Shown here in pieces: positions 1-6,644 of a stretch of DNA of 22,347 nucleotides. Every line of letters starts with the position of its first letter. The stretch's first letter is position 1. Under the pieces are notes generated by a model. The model did not search any database, was not told the DNA's origin, and saw nothing but the letters and a program-made list of their open reading frames with translations. Source of the DNA: Actinomycetota bacterium (GTDB lineage Bacteria > Actinomycetota > Actinomycetes > Nanopelagicales > Nanopelagicaceae); NCBI GenBank assembly GCA_947503395.1, contig CANNDP010000007.1, positions 1 through 22,347 on the forward strand. The letters are read 5' to 3'. A program made the translations under genes and the position numbers.

Positions 1-662
1 CGAGATGCATCAATGACAAGTCCATCACTAGTATCTATTGCAGATGATAAGTACTCATAACTCTTTCGATATTTCTCGTAATCTAAATCAGGTGCTAGAT
101 GAGCCATGCGAGCCCTATTAGCTGCAGGGCTCTGATCATCACTAGAGCTCTTTAGTAGTGATAGACCGGCTTGCGAAAATCCTGGAAGATTTGAAATAAA
201 GAGTCTTTCTCCAACTTTTGCCCCGCTTCGAAGTATTGGTCTTTTAACTCTTCCAATTGCGCTAATGGAGATTACAACTTCATTTGATCTACTCAAATCT
301 CCACCAATTACTTTAACGCCCACCCTCTGGCACTCAGCCTTGATGCCTTGAGCCAGCTCAAGCACCTGACCTGAAAAACTTGGAGGAAATGCAAAAGCCA
401 CTAAGAAGTATTCTGGCCAGCCGCCCATAGCGCAGATATCTGCCAAGTTTGCAGCGCTAACTTTTCGACCAACTTGCATCGCGCTGCTCCAAGCAAAGTT
501 AAAGTGAATTCCCTCAACTGCCATATCGCTAGCAAGGACAGTTGGCTCGCTGCGCGCGCCAAGAACTGCGCCATCATCGCCATTTCCAACGATCAGAGCT
601 GTATCGCTCTGGCCATAATCAAAGATGGCGCGCACATTCTTTAATACTTCATCTTCGTGCAA
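1..662 (-). CDS. thiL: Thiamine-monophosphate kinase (ThiL), C-terminus cut off by window edge
   Basis: ThiL phosphorylates thiamine monophosphate to thiamine diphosphate, the last step of cofactor synthesis, in the cytoplasm. About 220 N-terminal residues are visible of a family usually near 310-330. Family signatures occur in order: GDDGAVL (residues 28-34), DMAVEGIHF (46-54), the AANLADICAMGG stretch, VIGGDL near residue 125, and DTSDGLVID (210-218). These are the PurM/ThiL-type metal and nucleotide-binding loops. I chose the TTG at 660-662: it follows GGGAG at a normal distance, no ATG in this frame gives a complete N-terminus, and the short N-terminal segment before GDD matches the family. 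The gene diverges from the small Lrp-type gene at 804. The reading frame is open to base 1, so the 3' end lies outside the window. Identification is firm; the start is probable. Confidence 0.93.
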   Translation of the reverse strand, partial: MHEDEVLKNVRAIFDYGQSDTALIVGNGDDGAVLGARSEPTVLASDMAVEGIHFNFAWSSAMQVGRKVSAANLADICAMGGWPEYFLVAFAFPPSFSGQVLELAQGIKAECQRVGVKVIGGDLSRSNEVVISISAIGRVKRPILRSGAKVGERLFISNLPGFSQAGLSLLKSSSDDQSPAANRARMAHLAPDLDYEKYRKSYEYLSSAIDTSDGLVIDAS

Positions 663-698
663 GGCCCACTCCCTTAAGAATTGATACTTACGCAGGCT

Positions 699-704
699 AG
701 CCTA
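699..704 (-). promoter_or_regulatory. Possible -10 element for thiL inside a 10-bp palindrome
   Basis: The thiL/Lrp divergent region (663-803) holds the perfect palindrome AGGCTAGCCT at 694-703. Read on the minus strand, TAGGCT at 699-704 fits the actinobacterial TANNNT -10 form and would give a leader of about 30 nt for thiL. I see no good -35 at 16-18 nt. The same TAGGCT hexamer lies just upstream of plsC. The rest of the 141-nt region shows only a weak CTCTC/GAGAG inverted repeat (716-738) and the ribosome binding site for the plus-strand gene. Confidence 0.3.
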
Positions 705-803
705 GATGCGCTAACCTCTCACCACATAACAAATGAGAGATAAAGAGTGGGCAGTCCATCGGGGCGACTCAGGCGAATATCTTCATTAAAAGGATGGTTA
801 ACG

Positions 804-1040
804 ATGTCGATCCAGGCATATATCTTGATTCAGACTGAAGTAGGCAAGGCAGCCAGCGTTACTAAGGCCGTTAATGCCATAGCTGGAGTAACTATTGCCG
901 AGAGCGTCACCGGCCCTTATGACGTAATCATGAGAGCTGAAGCATCAAGTATGGAGGATCTGGGAAGAAGCATTCTTGCAAAAGTTCAGGCAGTTCCTGG
1001 AATTACTAGAACACTTACCTGCCCGGTTGCAGTACTTTAA
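804..1040 (+). CDS. Stand-alone Lrp/AsnC ligand-binding (RAM) domain protein
   Basis: This 78-residue protein is a single RAM domain, the beta-alpha-beta-beta-alpha-beta effector-binding module of Lrp/AsnC regulators, with no DNA-binding helix-turn-helix. Visible hallmarks are the opening strand QAYILIQTEVGKA, the central VTGPYDVIMRAEA segment and the closing PGITRTLTCPV strand. The frame is open from a GTG at 747, but I place the start at ATG 804: AAAGGA lies about 9 nt upstream, homologues begin with this strand, and the 19 extra residues look like untranslated leader. It stands next to thiL and ddl, as in other actinobacteria as I recall. RAM domains bind amino acids and form dimers or octamers; a partner regulator or a direct enzyme-binding role is possible, but its function is not known. 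Its stop codon is 8 nt from the convergent ddl stop. Confidence 0.88.
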   Translation: MSIQAYILIQTEVGKAASVTKAVNAIAGVTIAESVTGPYDVIMRAEASSMEDLGRSILAKVQAVPGITRTLTCPVAVL

Positions 1041-1048
1041 AGAACTTC

Positions 1049-2116
1049 CTAGCGAATTACGTTTCTCTTTCTACTTAACGCGCTCTCAAGCAAAATTGTA
1101 ATTATCTGGCTATAACTCTTGCCTGTTTTCTGCCAAAGCGCTGGAAAAACTGAGGTTGGAGTAAATCCTGGCATTGTATTTAGCTCATTGATAATAATCT
1201 GATTATTCTCAGTTAAAAAGAAATCCACTCTTGCTAGCCCTTCACATCCAAGAGCTTCAAAGGCAGTAATGGCTGCTTGGCTAATAGCGCTAGCAATTGG
1301 CTCTGGAAGATTTGCTGGAATATCAAAGGTAGTTGAACCATCAAGGTATTTGGCTTCAAAGTCATAAAACTCATGGGGCGGATGAACCCTTACCTCACCT
1401 AAAACAGAGGCTGTTGCAACTGAATCAATCTGGAGCACTGCGCACTCAATCTCGCGACCTACTACGGCTGCTTCAACTAAAACTCTAGGGTCATAATTAA
1501 AAGCGTCTTCAAGTGCTGAACTTATCGCAGACTCATCTTTCACTTTTGAAGTTCCCCGACTGGAACCACTTCGAGCAGGCTTGATAAAGATTGGAAAACC
1601 TAGCGCTCTAATCTTTGCAATCTCAAGCTCTTTTGACTTTTTCCAATTATCTTTATGGATAGTAATTCCATCGGCAACCTTTAGGCCAAAGTCTGAATAA
1701 ATTGGCTTAGCAAAACTCTTATCCATAGCAACAGCTGAGGCTAAAACCCCAGAGCCAACATAGGCAATTCCCGCCATCTCAAATAACCCTTGAATCGTTC
1801 CATCTTCACCATATGCTCCATGTAGAAGTGGAAAGACCAGATCAATTCCTAAATCAATACCCTTACTATCTTTAATGCCATGAACATCAACTACTAACTT
1901 CTCGCCCTGTTCTGGAACATAGGAGAGTCCATCGCCTCCCTTTTCAAAGTCTCTCTCGCGCATATCAATCCAAGTACCACTTTGGGTGATACCAATAAGT
2001 ATTGGTTCAAACTTTGACTTATCAATTGCAGCTAATACGCCACTTGCAGAGATACAAGAGATGGGATGCTCGCTGCTTTGTCCGCCTGCGACTATTGCCA
2101 CGCGTATTTTCTTCAT
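1049..2116 (-). CDS. ddl: D-alanine--D-alanine ligase
   Basis: This ATP-grasp ligase joins two D-alanines for the peptidoglycan pentapeptide stem in the cytoplasm. At 355 residues it has normal length. Visible motifs are GGQSSEHP (11-18), the HGAYGEDG loop (99-106), GSGVLASAVAMDK (121-133), the glycine-rich ATP loop PARSGSSRG (180-188), YDFEAKYLDG (251-260, omega loop) and the metal-binding D298 with E311 and N313 in ELNTMPG. The ATG overlaps the gpsA stop codon by 4 nt (ATGA), so it is the last gene of a plsC-gpsA-ddl operon and probably translationally coupled. There is no terminator between it and the convergent Lrp-type gene, so the two transcripts probably overlap. I cannot tell from sequence alone whether it would accept D-lactate; the Tyr-containing omega loop favours D-Ala-D-Ala. 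Confidence 0.96.
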   Translation of the reverse strand: MKKIRVAIVAGGQSSEHPISCISASGVLAAIDKSKFEPILIGITQSGTWIDMRERDFEKGGDGLSYVPEQGEKLVVDVHGIKDSKGIDLGIDLVFPLLHGAYGEDGTIQGLFEMAGIAYVGSGVLASAVAMDKSFAKPIYSDFGLKVADGITIHKDNWKKSKELEIAKIRALGFPIFIKPARSGSSRGTSKVKDESAISSALEDAFNYDPRVLVEAAVVGREIECAVLQIDSVATASVLGEVRVHPPHEFYDFEAKYLDGSTTFDIPANLPEPIASAISQAAITAFEALGCEGLARVDFFLTENNQIIINELNTMPGFTPTSVFPALWQKTGKSYSQIITILLESALSRKRNVIR

Positions 2117-3117
2117 ACGTGATCAATCTCCGCTCCGGTTTGAATCTTCATTAAGTTAAGAAACGCCTGCTGCGGGCTAATCTTACTTGTAACCACATCG
2201 CAGACAGCTTCCATTATCGGGGCTTCCACTCCGACTAGATGAGCAAGCTCAACTAGAGCCTGGGCAGTAGTTAACCCCTCTGCAGTTGATGAAATTGCTC
2301 TCTGGGCTTGCTCCACTGAACCACTTCTTCCTAAAGCTTCGCCGAATGTGCGATTACGAGATAGCGGTGATCCGCATGTGGCTAAGAGATCGCCAACTCC
2401 TGCAAGTCCAACAAAGGTAAGTGGCTGCGCTCCTCTAGCAATAGCTAGGCGAGTTAGTTCATTTAGCCCTCTAGTGATAACAAGTGCTTGAGTATTTTCG
2501 CCAAATCCCATTCCAATTGACATACCAACTGCAATTGCAATTACGTTCTTCGTAGCGCTTGCTAATTCACAACCAATGACATCATTTGAGGTATAGGCGC
2601 GAAAATATGGCGCGCTAAATGCCTTTGATGTTAATTCTGCTAATTTCTGGCTAGTCGATGCAGCAACTGCCCCTGCGGGCTGTCTTAAAATAACTTCGCG
2701 GGCTAGATTGGGCCCAGTTAGCACGGAGATACTTGATTCATCTCGCCCCAAAACTTGGCAGATAACCTCGCTCATACGAAGCTGAGTTGAAATCTCTATT
2801 CCTTTAAGCGTTGAAACAATTGGAATATCAGGGCCAATTAGGCCTTTCCAGAGCTCTAGATTTTGCCTCAGAGATTGTGAAGGGATAGCAAGGACAAGAA
2901 GTTGGGCCCCATCTAAAGCCTCCTTGATTTCAGATGTGGCATAAAGCGCCTCTGGCAAGAGATGCTCACCGAGTGCGCTCTGATTTTGATGTTTTGAATT
3001 AATCTCAGCTACTACTTCTTTATTTCTTCCCCAGATAATTACTTCGTTTCCAGCATCGATTAGAACTTGGGCCAAGGTGCTTCCCCATTGACCAGAGCCG
3101 AGAACTGCAATCTTCAC
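2113..3117 (-). CDS. gpsA: Glycerol-3-phosphate dehydrogenase [NAD(P)+]
   Basis: GpsA reduces dihydroxyacetone phosphate to sn-glycerol-3-phosphate, the backbone for phospholipids. The 334-residue protein shows an N-terminal Rossmann loop GSGQWGST (7-14), STLKGIE (102-108) with the conserved Lys105, TGPNLA (134-139), the catalytic-helix segment SATKNVIAIAVG (187-198) with Lys190, and GLAGVGDLLATC (237-248) followed by SRNR (253-256). It starts with GTG; the plsC stop and this start share one base (TAGTG), and it overlaps ddl by 4 nt at its end. Its neighbour plsC consumes acylated glycerol-3-phosphate, so the pair supply membrane lipid precursors. Identification is secure. Confidence 0.96.
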   Translation of the reverse strand: MKIAVLGSGQWGSTLAQVLIDAGNEVIIWGRNKEVVAEINSKHQNQSALGEHLLPEALYATSEIKEALDGAQLLVLAIPSQSLRQNLELWKGLIGPDIPIVSTLKGIEISTQLRMSEVICQVLGRDESSISVLTGPNLAREVILRQPAGAVAASTSQKLAELTSKAFSAPYFRAYTSNDVIGCELASATKNVIAIAVGMSIGMGFGENTQALVITRGLNELTRLAIARGAQPLTFVGLAGVGDLLATCGSPLSRNRTFGEALGRSGSVEQAQRAISSTAEGLTTAQALVELAHLVGVEAPIMEAVCDVVTSKISPQQAFLNLMKIQTGAEIDHV

Positions 3118-3911
3118 TAGCTCTTTGCCTTCTTTGCTTTCTTGAAATTGCCAATCCTTGGAAGATCTGAGTTTTTAGGATCAAAGCGAATTGCAGGAGC
3201 TTTCTGCCCCCTTAAGATTTCAAGTAGCTCAGTTATCCGATCCATAATGTGCTCTGCCGCTTGCTCTACCGCCTCTAAATCATCACTCTTTCCCTGCCAG
3301 GGCGAGAGATCAACTACAGGACCCATAAGAATTGAAACTTTACTTCGAGGAAAAAGTTTTAATCTTTTACTATAGGGCGGCAAAACTTTCTCTGGCCCCC
3401 AAGAGGCGCATGGAATTACAGGCGCTCCAGTAATAAGTGCAAGACGAGCAACTCCAGTCTTAGCTTTCATTGGCCATAAATTCTCATCGCGAGTTAGCGT
3501 TCCTTCAGGATAAACGCCAAGAAGGTGTCCTGCCTTTAGAACTGCAATGGCATGCTCTAAACCTTTAACCGCATCTTTTGATTCACGACTCACTGGAATC
3601 TGTCCGGCTCCCCTAATAACTCTGCCAATAATGGGGATGCGAAAGACTGATTCTTTTCCAAGGTATCTCGGAGCTCGTCCGTTGTTATAGAGAAAGTGAG
3701 TGAAGGTAAGTGGATCAACATAGGAGAGATGATTACAAACAACTATTGCTGCCCCACTCTTTGGTAGATGCTGGGCGCCTTTCCAATCTTTCTTAATTAT
3801 CGAGTTGAGGATTGGCTTTATTACCGAAGCCCCAAAGCGAAACCAGGGATTAACCCCTAGCGGATCTCCTTGAGGCGGAAGATATGAAATCTCAGGGCGC
3901 ACATCGCTCAT
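3117..3911 (-). CDS. plsC: 1-acyl-sn-glycerol-3-phosphate acyltransferase (PlsC-like)
   Basis: This membrane-associated acyltransferase probably transfers an acyl chain to lysophosphatidic acid to make phosphatidic acid. The 264-residue protein carries the PlsC/LPLAT blocks: NHLSYVD (60-66, the HX4D catalytic pair H61/D66), GQIPVSRE (103-110), YPEGT (134-138, phosphate-binding EGT) and the GAPVIPCASWG block (162-172). The C-terminal tail is basic. It heads the plsC-gpsA-ddl operon and shares one base with the gpsA start. There is no clear Shine-Dalgarno before its ATG, but a TANNNT hexamer sits exactly 6 nt upstream, which suggests a leaderless transcript (see the separate entry). Actinobacteria often carry several PlsC paralogues, so exact substrate preference is uncertain. 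Confidence 0.9.
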   Translation of the reverse strand: MSDVRPEISYLPPQGDPLGVNPWFRFGASVIKPILNSIIKKDWKGAQHLPKSGAAIVVCNHLSYVDPLTFTHFLYNNGRAPRYLGKESVFRIPIIGRVIRGAGQIPVSRESKDAVKGLEHAIAVLKAGHLLGVYPEGTLTRDENLWPMKAKTGVARLALITGAPVIPCASWGPEKVLPPYSKRLKLFPRSKVSILMGPVVDLSPWQGKSDDLEAVEQAAEHIMDRITELLEILRGQKAPAIRFDPKNSDLPRIGNFKKAKKAKS

Positions 3912-3917
3912 GGCTCT

Positions 3918-3923
3918 AGCCTA
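3918..3923 (-). promoter_or_regulatory. Candidate -10 element of a leaderless plsC promoter
   Basis: On the minus strand TAGGCT lies exactly 6 nt before the plsC ATG, which is where a TANNNT -10 box sits when transcription starts at the A of the start codon. No good Shine-Dalgarno is present, in line with leaderless translation, which is common in Actinobacteria. The -35 position would fall in the 5' stem of the hup terminator and does not resemble TTGACA. Confidence 0.38.
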
Positions 3924-3929
3924 GGATAG

Positions 3930-3967
3930 AAAAAAATAAAGGCCACACCCTTAGGCGTGGCCTTTAT
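3930..3967 (-). terminator. Rho-independent terminator of hup
   Basis: An 11-bp perfect stem (3936-3946 with 3957-3967, ATAAAGGCCAC/GTGGCCTTTAT) is extended past an A·C mismatch by two more G·C pairs around a 4-nt loop. On the minus strand the stem is followed at once by seven U residues (3930-3936). It lies 13 nt after the hup stop codon and ends about 19 nt before the plsC start. Confidence 0.92.
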
Positions 3968-3979
3968 CAGAAAAGATAC

Positions 3980-4381
3980 TTATCTCCTCTTGCCCTTCTT
4001 CTTTGCGACTTTCTTCTTCGCAACCTTCTTAGCGGCCTTCTTTACTGCCTTCTTAGCCACTGGCTTTACTACTGGAGCTGGCTTTGGAGCTGGCGCTAAT
4101 TTACGAGCTCCAGCAACAATCTCCTTGAGGGCCTTTGCAGGAAGGAAACGAACCTTCTTGCTTGCCTTAATTTGGATCGTTTCGCCGGTGAAAGGATTGC
4201 GTCCCTTACGAGCTTTGCGATCTACTTTCTTAAACTTACCAAAGTCGTTGATGGTGACATCTTCGCCTCTGTGAATGTTGCGCACGATTGAATCGAAGAC
4301 GATTTCAACAGCGTGTGCCGCCTCTTTCTTGCTTCCGTTGAAGTGAGGAGCCAACGAAGCAATGAACTGGGTCTTGTTCAT
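3980..4381 (-). CDS. hup: HU-family nucleoid protein with Lys/Ala-rich C-terminal tail
   Basis: HU dimers bend and compact DNA. The 133-residue protein has a canonical HU core at residues 1 to about 92, including GKF (48-50), the DNA-clamp arm start GRNPFTGE (60-67) and the FLPAKALKE end. The core is followed by a tail (about 93-133) with a Pro/Ala linker and repeated AKK/VAKK units ending in KKGKRR. That two-part design is the actinobacterial HupB/HupS type, whose tail resembles eukaryotic histone H1 and adds DNA compaction. The ATG is preceded by AGGGG at 5 nt. It is monocistronic: its own terminator is downstream and the leuD terminator upstream. The 5' leader carries a perfect 7-bp hairpin. 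The symbol hup is used because the sequence does not decide between hupB and hupS. Confidence 0.96.
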   Translation of the reverse strand: MNKTQFIASLAPHFNGSKKEAAHAVEIVFDSIVRNIHRGEDVTINDFGKFKKVDRKARKGRNPFTGETIQIKASKKVRFLPAKALKEIVAGARKLAPAPKPAPVVKPVAKKAVKKAAKKVAKKKVAKKKGKRR

Positions 4382-4405
4382 TTAATCCCCTTATTTACGC
4401 GTGAA

Positions 4406-4423
4406 GTTAAGCTTTTGCTTAAC
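4406..4423 (-). promoter_or_regulatory. Perfect 7-bp hairpin in the hup leader
   Basis: GTTAAGC-AAAA-GCTTAAC forms a perfect stem with a 4-nt loop, 24 nt upstream of the hup start codon and just 5' of the ribosome binding site. No U-tract follows, so it is not a simple terminator. It may be an RNA leader structure or a DNA operator. The remaining upstream region (4424-4529) contains the imperfect repeat GCAAT-N6-ATTGC (4481-4496) and no promoter I can call with confidence. Confidence 0.5.
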
Positions 4424-4529
4424 CTGTTGATTAATTTACGCAAGAAAATCAAGGTTTTCGCGCAATAGCATCGGTGTGTCGCAATAAATTAATTGCTGGC
4501 AATGGTGAAAAAACGCAATTTTTATGTGT

Positions 4530-4557
4530 AAAAAACTCTCAATTCAAGGTTGAGAGT
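4530..4557 (-). terminator. Rho-independent terminator of leuCD
   Basis: On the minus strand an 8-bp stem (ACTCTCAA/TTGAGAGT; 4550-4557 with 4535-4542) with a 7-nt loop is followed by a run of T (4530-4535). It lies 16 nt after the leuD stop codon and separates leuCD from hup. Confidence 0.88.
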
Positions 4558-4573
4558 CGCGCAAAAGTACTAC

Positions 4574-5173
4574 TTATGACAAGACCGGAAGTGTTTTTGG
4601 CTTGTATTTTGCTCGTTTTTCTTCAAAATTCTCAACTTCATCAATTTTTCGAAGCGTTAAACCGATGTCATCAAGGCCCTCCATCATGCGCCAACGCGTA
4701 TAGTCATCTAAATCAAAGGAAATTGCTTGATTTTTATAGGAAACTAAACGAGTCTCAAGATCCACCTTTATCTCAAGTGATGGCTCTGCCTCGATTGCGC
4801 TCCAGAGAGCTTCAACATCGCTCTGGCCAAGAATTACTGTTAACAGGCCTGCTTTTAATGAGTTGCCTCGGAAGATATCGGCAAATCTTGATGAGATAAC
4901 TACTTTAAAGCCATAGTTTTGCAGCGCCCAGACTGCATGCTCTCTTGAAGATCCGGTGCCAAAATCAGCTCCAGCTACCAAAATACTGGCCTTACTGTAT
5001 TCCGCCTTGTTTAATACAAATTCAGGATCACTTCGCCAGGCAGCAAATAGGCCATCTTCAAAACCTGAGCGAGTAACTCGCTTTAAATAGACCGCAGGAA
5101 TTATCTGATCAGTATCAACATTGCTTCTGCGTAGTGGAAGTGCAGAGCCAGTATGAGAAATAAACTTTTCCAT
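4574..5173 (-). CDS. leuD: 3-isopropylmalate dehydratase small subunit
   Basis: LeuD pairs with LeuC to isomerise 2-isopropylmalate to 3-isopropylmalate in leucine synthesis. The 199-residue protein is the aconitase swivel domain: NVDTDQIIPA (18-27), FGTGSSREHA (71-80) and the SSRFADIFRGNSLKAGLL block (94-111). The ATG has a strong GGAG at a good distance. It starts 11 nt after the leuC stop, so the two subunits are made from one message, and a terminator follows. Length and motifs are normal for the family. Confidence 0.96.
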   Translation of the reverse strand: MEKFISHTGSALPLRRSNVDTDQIIPAVYLKRVTRSGFEDGLFAAWRSDPEFVLNKAEYSKASILVAGADFGTGSSREHAVWALQNYGFKVVISSRFADIFRGNSLKAGLLTVILGQSDVEALWSAIEAEPSLEIKVDLETRLVSYKNQAISFDLDDYTRWRMMEGLDDIGLTLRKIDEVENFEEKRAKYKPKTLPVLS

Positions 5174-5184
5174 TGCTATCTCCG

Positions 5185-6582
5185 TTATAGATCTGCCGGT
5201 GATGAGAGGGTTCCGCGAAGCGCTGTGGCTGCAGCAACTAAGGGGCTTACTAGGTGGGTTCTTCCACCTTTTCCTTGTCTTCCTTCAAAATTTCTATTGC
5301 TAGTTGAGGCTGATCTCTCCCCGGGAGCTAATTGATCAGGGTTCATTCCAAGACACATCGAACATCCTGCGCTTCGCCACTCCGCGCCAGCTTCTAAAAA
5401 GAGCTTATCTAGGCCTTCTGCCTCTGCCTGTAATCTGACTCGAGCCGAGCCGGGAACAACCATCATTCGAATATCGGAGGCAACTTTCTTGCCCTTGATA
5501 ATTTCTGCCGCTGCTCTTAGATCTTCAATTCGGCCATTGGTGCAAGAGCCTAGAAAAACAGTATCAATCTTTATCTTTTTCATCGGGGTTCCAGCTTTAA
5601 GGTCCATATAGACCAATGCGCGCTCTGCTGCGCTAACCTCTTCTGGATCTGTGAAATCCTGCGGACTTGGAATTACGCCATCTAGGGGTATTCCCTGTCC
5701 AGGATTAGTTCCCCAAGTAACAAATGGCGATAGTTGATCTGCATCAAGAGTTATCTCTTTATCAAATTTAGCATCGCTATCACTTTTTAGTTTGCTCCAA
5801 TAGGCAAGCGCTCTCTGCCAATCCTCACCCTTTGGTGCATGCGGACGATCTTTTAGATAAGCAAAGGTAGTTTCATCAGGGGCGATAAGTCCTGCTCTTG
5901 CGCCAGCTTCAATCGACATATTGCAGATAGTCATGCGAGCCTCCATAGAGAGTGCCCTTATGGCGCTTCCGCGATATTCAAGGATGTATCCCTGTCCTCC
6001 GCCAGTTCCTATTTTGGCAATAATGGCAAGAATTATGTCTTTACTTGTTACTCCAGATTTTAGTTTTCCTTCAACATTAATTGCCATCGTCTTTGGTCTA
6101 CTTAGTGGAAGAGTCTGAGTAGCGAGAACATGTTCCACTTCGCTAGTTCCAATTCCAAAGGCAAGAGCGCCAAAGGCGCCATGAGTTGAGGTATGAGAAT
6201 CGCCGCAGACAATGGTCATTCCAGGTTGAGTTAGACCTAATTGCGGGCCAACGACATGGACAATTCCTTGTTCAACATCTCCAAGTGAGTGAAGTCTTAT
6301 GCCAAATTCCTGGCAATTTTTTCGCAAAGTATCAACTTGTAGCCTTGAAACTGGATCTGCAATTGGCCTATCGATATTAAGAGTAGGCACATTATGATCT
6401 TCAGTAGCTAGCGTTAAATCAGGCCTTCTAACTGCTCTTTTTGCAAGGCGGAGCCCATCAAAGGCTTGCGGGCTAGTGACTTCATGAATTAAATGAAGAT
6501 CGATATAGAGTAAATCTGGTTCCCCACTAGCGCTTCTAACTAGATGGTCATCCCAGACTTTTTCTGCCAATGTCTTAGCCAT
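5185..6582 (-). CDS. leuC: 3-isopropylmalate dehydratase large subunit
   Basis: LeuC carries the [4Fe-4S] cluster of isopropylmalate isomerase. The 465-residue protein has the conserved DGLRLAKR (42-49), the ATEDHN block (59-64), VCGDSHTSTHGAFG (125-138) and the cluster ligands C347 (in GSCTNG), C407 and C410 (in CSMCLGMN). It begins with ATG 62 nt from the divergent ndgR start; the upstream AAGAAG may serve as ribosome binding site. The divergent arrangement suggests control by NdgR, as established for leuCD in Streptomyces. No leader peptide or attenuator fits in the short upstream region. Confidence 0.96.
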   Translation of the reverse strand: MAKTLAEKVWDDHLVRSASGEPDLLYIDLHLIHEVTSPQAFDGLRLAKRAVRRPDLTLATEDHNVPTLNIDRPIADPVSRLQVDTLRKNCQEFGIRLHSLGDVEQGIVHVVGPQLGLTQPGMTIVCGDSHTSTHGAFGALAFGIGTSEVEHVLATQTLPLSRPKTMAINVEGKLKSGVTSKDIILAIIAKIGTGGGQGYILEYRGSAIRALSMEARMTICNMSIEAGARAGLIAPDETTFAYLKDRPHAPKGEDWQRALAYWSKLKSDSDAKFDKEITLDADQLSPFVTWGTNPGQGIPLDGVIPSPQDFTDPEEVSAAERALVYMDLKAGTPMKKIKIDTVFLGSCTNGRIEDLRAAAEIIKGKKVASDIRMMVVPGSARVRLQAEAEGLDKLFLEAGAEWRSAGCSMCLGMNPDQLAPGERSASTSNRNFEGRQGKGGRTHLVSPLVAAATALRGTLSSPADL

Positions 6583-6644
6583 ACTTACTTCTTCAAACTC
6601 CCTTACTACTTGCTTCTCAAATGATGAGATGGCAATATTGGATT
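6583..6644. promoter_or_regulatory. leuC-ndgR divergent control region with inverted repeat
   Basis: The 62-nt gap holds the inverted repeat TCTCA-N5-TGAGA (6615-6629), close in size to IclR-family operators, and a repeated CTTACT (6584-6589 and 6602-6607). It must contain at least one of the two start regions. A CATAAT read on the minus strand at 6642-6647 could be a leuC -10 and would overlap the ndgR start codon. No experimentally known NdgR consensus was matched. Confidence 0.45.

Noticed and set aside
401..589. Short minus-strand open frame inside thiL
   Set aside because: It lies in another frame on the same strand as the clear ThiL frame, which accounts for this DNA.
747..803. Upstream extension of the Lrp-type gene to a GTG at 747 (19 extra residues)
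   Set aside because: The RAM domain begins at the ATG at 804, which has AAAGGA at a good distance; the extra residues show no domain and look like leader.
3957..4274. Plus-strand open frame opposite hup encoding Phe/Ala-rich protein
   Set aside because: It is the antisense of the Lys/Ala-rich HU tail; its composition follows directly from the HU codons.
4474..4899. Plus-strand 141-residue open frame over the leuD 3' end
   Set aside because: It runs opposite the well-supported leuD and its terminator, with no recognisable domain or ribosome binding site.
6621..6644. Earlier ATG for ndgR adding eight residues
   Set aside because: NdgR relatives start at the position equal to 6645, and the upstream ATG would overlap the inverted repeat proposed as an operator.
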